64,000 nt of DNA, taken from the NCBI RefSeq assembly GCF_004362665.1, contig NZ_SNXR01000014.1, positions 186,001 to 250,000 of the forward strand, in the 5' to 3' direction. The position numbers and the translations under genes are program-made. Below the pieces are notes generated by a model, which saw nothing but the letters and a program-made list of their open reading frames with translations, was not told where the DNA came from and did not search any database. Origin of the DNA: Flavobacterium dankookense (GTDB lineage: Bacteria > Bacteroidota > Bacteroidia > Flavobacteriales > Flavobacteriaceae). Position 1 is the stretch's first letter; each line of letters opens with the position of its first letter. Of the stretch, positions 61,478 through 64,000 are shown one piece after another.

Positions 61478-62203
61478 TTATAATCGATTAAAAAACTTTT
61501 TAATTCGCAGCGACAAAACTCCAAAAACAGCTTCCTTTATAATAGCTCCACTCATTTTGGATTGTCCTTTTGTTCTATCGGTAAAGATGACCGGAACTTC
61601 CTTAATATTGAATTTTTTGGCAAAAGCCCTGTATTTCATTTCAATTTGAAAGGCGTAACCAATGAATTTTATTCTGTCTAAATTAATGGTTTCCAATACT
61701 TGCTTTTTGTAGCAAATAAATCCAGCAGTTGCGTCCATTATCTTCATTCCGGTTATCATTCGAACATAAACCGAAGCAAAATAGGACAGTAAAACCCTGC
61801 TCAATGGCCAATTTACAACATTAACTCCAGTAACATATCGAGAACCAACTGCCAAATCTGCACCATCTTTTGCGCAAGCATCATAAAGTCGTTCTAAATC
61901 GTTTGGATTATGTGAAAAATCAGCATCCATTTCAAAAATATACTCATACTTTTTTTCCAAAGCCCATTTGAAACCATGAACATAAGCCGTTCCTAATCCC
62001 GCTTTTTTCATTCGCACTTCGAGAAATAATTTGTCAGGAAATTCGTGCTGCAATTCGGAAACCTTCTGATATGTTTTGTCAGGAGAATTATCATCAACAA
62101 TAAGAACGTGAAATGTTTTTTCGAGTGAAAACACGGCACGAATAATGCTTTCTATGTTTTCTATTTCGTTATAGGTTGGAATAATTACTATACCGCAATT
62201 CAT
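61478..62203 (-). CDS. Dolichyl-phosphate-mannose-synthase-like GT2
   Basis: A 241-residue GT2. VIIPTYNEIENIESIIRAV (residues 5-23), VDDNSPDKT (about 38-46), DADFSHNPND (about 93-102) and GSRYVTGVNVVNWPLSRV (about 121-138) are the polyprenol-phosphate mannose/glucose synthase motifs. No membrane helices at the C-terminus. It likely forms a lipid-linked sugar donor. It lies 9 bp before dihydroorotase on the same strand. Confidence 0.88.
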   Translation of the reverse strand: MNCGIVIIPTYNEIENIESIIRAVFSLEKTFHVLIVDDNSPDKTYQKVSELQHEFPDKLFLEVRMKKAGLGTAYVHGFKWALEKKYEYIFEMDADFSHNPNDLERLYDACAKDGADLAVGSRYVTGVNVVNWPLSRVLLSYFASVYVRMITGMKIMDATAGFICYKKQVLETINLDRIKFIGYAFQIEMKYRAFAKKFNIKEVPVIFTDRTKGQSKMSGAIIKEAVFGVLSLRIKKFFNRL

Positions 62204-62292
62204 ATTTTAGTTCAATTTTCAGGGCAAAAATACTGTTTTTATCAGTGTAGTTTCTTAATAATTTTATAATAATTTAGAAAATAAAAAAATCG

Positions 62293-62300
62293 TAATTTTG
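62293..62300 (+). promoter_or_regulatory. -7 element TAATTTTG of the DUF4271-hemD operon
   Basis: TAATTTTG ends 5 nt before the ATG at 62306, so the transcript probably starts at or next to that ATG. Confidence 0.6.
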
Positions 62301-62305
62301 CAACG

Positions 62306-62968
62306 ATGATTGAAATGATTTTAAACCCGCGAATTATAGAGCCAAAAGATTGGGCAACCTTTTTGTTTGTTTTTTCTTTTTGCTTAATAGCCATTACAAA
62401 AACTGCCTTTGAAACTCGTTTCAATGATTTTTTAAGGATTTTAGTTTCCGATAAATACATTAAAGTTTACAAAGACACTTCACACTTGATGAGTGGTTTT
62501 ACTATTCTATTGTTTTTGGTTCAAGTAGTTTCGTTTTCCTTTTTTATCCAAATAATTTTAGATCATTTTGGATATATTTCAAAATATGATTGGATTAGTT
62601 ACTTAAGGATTTTTACTTTTTTTGGCGTATTTGTCCTTTCAAAATTTCTAATCGAAAAAATCATTGCCACTACTTTCACAATTGAAGAGTTTGCAGAGCA
62701 GTTTAATTTACAAAAAGTTAGCTACCGAACTTTTATCGGGATGCTATTGCTTCCTGTGAATATTTATTTATTTTACAATAACGCATCAGATGTTTTAATT
62801 TATTGCATTATTGTTGTAATTTTAATAATAAACCTGTTAACTTATTTGATTTCTTTGCGAATTTATCAAAATTTAGTTGTTGGCAACTTGTTTTATTTTA
62901 TTTTGTATCTTTGCGCACTTGAAATAGCGCCGTATTATTTCATATATTATTTGATTACAAAAATTTAG
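62306..62968 (+). CDS. DUF4271 membrane protein
   Basis: A 220-residue membrane protein with about five or six segments (for example LFVFSFCLIAITK near residues 19-32), the DUF4271 type found beside uroporphyrinogen-III synthase in Flavobacteriaceae. No enzymatic motif is visible. The first ATG is 5 nt after the -7 element; ATG at 62315 is an alternative start. Confidence 0.8.
   Translation: MIEMILNPRIIEPKDWATFLFVFSFCLIAITKTAFETRFNDFLRILVSDKYIKVYKDTSHLMSGFTILLFLVQVVSFSFFIQIILDHFGYISKYDWISYLRIFTFFGVFVLSKFLIEKIIATTFTIEEFAEQFNLQKVSYRTFIGMLLLPVNIYLFYNNASDVLIYCIIVVILIINLLTYLISLRIYQNLVVGNLFYFILYLCALEIAPYYFIYYLITKI
62880..62913 (+). promoter_or_regulatory. Internal promoter for hemD: TTG-N23-TATCTTTG
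   Basis: TTG at 62880-62882 and TATCTTTG at 62906-62913 (spacing 23) lie in the 3' part of the DUF4271 gene, and would give a leader of about 60 nt before the hemD ATG at 62978. Confidence 0.5.
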
Positions 62969-62977
62969 CACACTACA

Positions 62978-63736
62978 ATGTCAAATTTAAAAGTGAAAAC
63001 AATTTTGGTTTCTCAACCAGAACCAAAAGTAGAGAATTCTCCTTATTTTGAGTTACAACAAAAGCATAAGGTGAAAGTTGATTTCCGCTCATTCATTCAT
63101 GTAGAAGGAGTTAATGCTAAGGATATAAGAGCTCAAAAAATTGACCTCAACAATTTCAGCGCTATCATTTTAACGAGTAGAAATTCTGTAGATCATTTTT
63201 TTAGAGTTGCAGAAGAAATGCGATATAAAGTTCCTGAAGACTTAAAATATTTTTGTCAGTCGGAAGCTATTGCATTTTACTTGCAGAAATATGTAGTTTA
63301 TAGAAAGCGTAAAATATATGTTGGTCAAAAAGATTTTGTTGATTTATCTCCATTAATCAAAAAATATAAAGACGAGAAGTTTTTGCTTCCTGCTTCTGAC
63401 CAATTAAATTTTGACATTCCGCAAACACTAAATAACTTGAAAGTAAATTGGACACAAGCTACTTTTTACAAAACTGTGATGAGTGATTTGTCTGATTTGG
63501 CAGATGTATATTATGATGTTTTAGCGTTTTTTAGTCCAACTGGAATTAAATCATTATTTAAAAATTTCCCAGATTTTAAACAAAATAACACTCGAATAGC
63601 TGTTTTTGGAAGTACAACTCAAAAAGAAGCTTTGGAACACGGATTGCGAATTGATATTCTTGCTCCAACTCCAGATACACCTTCAATGACAATGGCTTTA
63701 GAGAAATATGTAGCTGAAGCAAATAAAGGAAAATAG
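62978..63736 (+). CDS. hemD: Uroporphyrinogen-III synthase
   Basis: A 252-residue HemD-like protein. HemD is poorly conserved; features are VKTILVSQPEP at the start, IILTSRNSVDHFF (about residue 67-79), YCQSEAIAFYL-like YFCQSEAIAFYLQKY, FLLPASDQL and LAFFSPTGIKSLF (about 185-197). It makes uroporphyrinogen III for haem and sirohaem. It follows DUF4271. Confidence 0.87.
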   Translation: MSNLKVKTILVSQPEPKVENSPYFELQQKHKVKVDFRSFIHVEGVNAKDIRAQKIDLNNFSAIILTSRNSVDHFFRVAEEMRYKVPEDLKYFCQSEAIAFYLQKYVVYRKRKIYVGQKDFVDLSPLIKKYKDEKFLLPASDQLNFDIPQTLNNLKVNWTQATFYKTVMSDLSDLADVYYDVLAFFSPTGIKSLFKNFPDFKQNNTRIAVFGSTTQKEALEHGLRIDILAPTPDTPSMTMALEKYVAEANKGK

Positions 63737-63757
63737 ATTTTAATTTATACAAAATAA

Positions 63758-63786
63758 AAAAAGCCATTCAAATTGAGTGGCTTTTT
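63758..63786. terminator. Bidirectional terminator between hemD and pckA
   Basis: AAAAAGCCA (63758-63766) pairs with TGGCTTTTT (63778-63786), with partial pairing inside the loop; a T run is present on each side. Confidence 0.8.
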
Positions 63787-63812
63787 CGTTTTGGCTTAGT
63801 TTGTTTGTTATT

Positions 63813-64000
63813 CTATAATTGCGGACCAGCATTTACTAAATTCTGCCCTTCGGAATTATCGGTGTATTGAACGAAATTTTTAATGAATAATCCAGCTAAA
63901 TTAGTAGCTTTTTCATTCCATTCCGAAGCATTTGCATACGTATCTCTTGGATCTAAAATCGCTGGATTTACATCGTGTAAAGAAGTTGGAACTTCAAAAT
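63813..64000 (-). CDS. pckA: Phosphoenolpyruvate carboxykinase (ATP), C-terminal 61 residues
   Basis: The 5' part lies beyond the window. The visible residues, ending LVNAGPQL, match the E. coli PckA end: [18 protein letters not shown] and [15 protein letters not shown]. The stop is at 63813-63815. It converts oxaloacetate to phosphoenolpyruvate. Confidence 0.88.
   Translation of the reverse strand, partial: FEVPTSLHDVNPAILDPRDTYANASEWNEKATNLAGLFIKNFVQYTDNSEGQNLVNAGPQL

Noticed and set aside
1..64000. Insertion sequence, prophage or integrative element
   Set aside because: No transposase, integrase or phage structural genes and no attachment-site repeat at tRNA-Asp were seen.

Overview
The window reads as chromosomal DNA of a Flavobacteriaceae bacterium, most likely Flavobacterium or a close relative. 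The evidence is AT-rich DNA; several genes preceded by the Bacteroidota promoter core TAnnTTTG; secreted proteins ending in type IX secretion (T9SS) type A sorting domains; a TonB-dependent receptor with an N-terminal carboxypeptidase-regulatory-like domain; a DnaE fused to a DnaQ-type exonuclease; and family-typical genes such as DUF4271-hemD and DUF4296. Most genes are housekeeping. I see no transposase, phage, integrase or CRISPR array.

Layout. 1-9.2 kb: the edge of a KAP-type NTPase, ruvC, a large secreted T9SS metallopeptidase, a membrane protein/glycosyltransferase pair, a small lipoprotein, DUF456, and a secreted T9SS esterase. 9.3-16.4 kb: tRNA-Asp, a DUF58 protein, thioredoxin, the DnaQ-DnaE fusion and an RRM protein. 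16.4-23.1 kb: a lipoprotein, rpsP-rimM with a structured leader, trmN6, glutaryl-CoA dehydrogenase-like, DUF3050 and an SGNH lipoprotein. 23.1-29.2 kb (minus strand): a tight seven-gene operon joining S-adenosylmethionine decarboxylase and a membrane-fused aminopropyltransferase to DUF4178, DUF350, an FAD oxidoreductase and two other membrane proteins. 29.3-32.9 kb: ferredoxin reductase, [2Fe-2S] ferredoxin and a Coq7-like diiron protein in one operon, followed upstream by NifU- and Mrp-type Fe-S assembly genes. 33.1-43.2 kb: an HlyD/ABC/TolC export operon facing a divergent NtrC-type regulator/kinase pair, with two operator dyads between them. 43.2-48.1 kb: an alkyltransferase-like protein, LysE, TrmB, a GT-B glycosyltransferase and a PhoR/PhoB-like pair. 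48.2-57.1 kb: TonB receptor, surface lipoprotein, two T9SS proteins (one almost only a sorting domain), a LuxE-like protein and two tandem paralogues. 57.1-64 kb: tyrS, an epimerase, DUF4296, dihydroorotase, a dolichyl-phosphate-mannose-synthase-like transferase, DUF4271-hemD, and the 3' end of pckA.

Two things stand out. First, the polyamine-type operon (23.1-29.2 kb) looks like a dedicated membrane pathway: SpeD would make decarboxylated SAM, the membrane-anchored SpeE-like enzyme would transfer aminopropyl groups to an unknown acceptor, and the exported FAD enzyme and multi-His membrane protein could modify the product. Second, at least six intergenic copies of a hairpin element (10.7, 20.1, 31.4, 45.1, 45.2 and 58.5 kb) share flanking sequences, while their stem arms differ in sequence from copy to copy yet stay complementary. 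Some loops carry other short palindromic repeats.

Several start codons were moved from the longest reading frame on the basis of signal peptides, promoter position or coupling to the upstream gene; these choices are stated in the entries. All family names come from recognising motifs by eye, with no database search.
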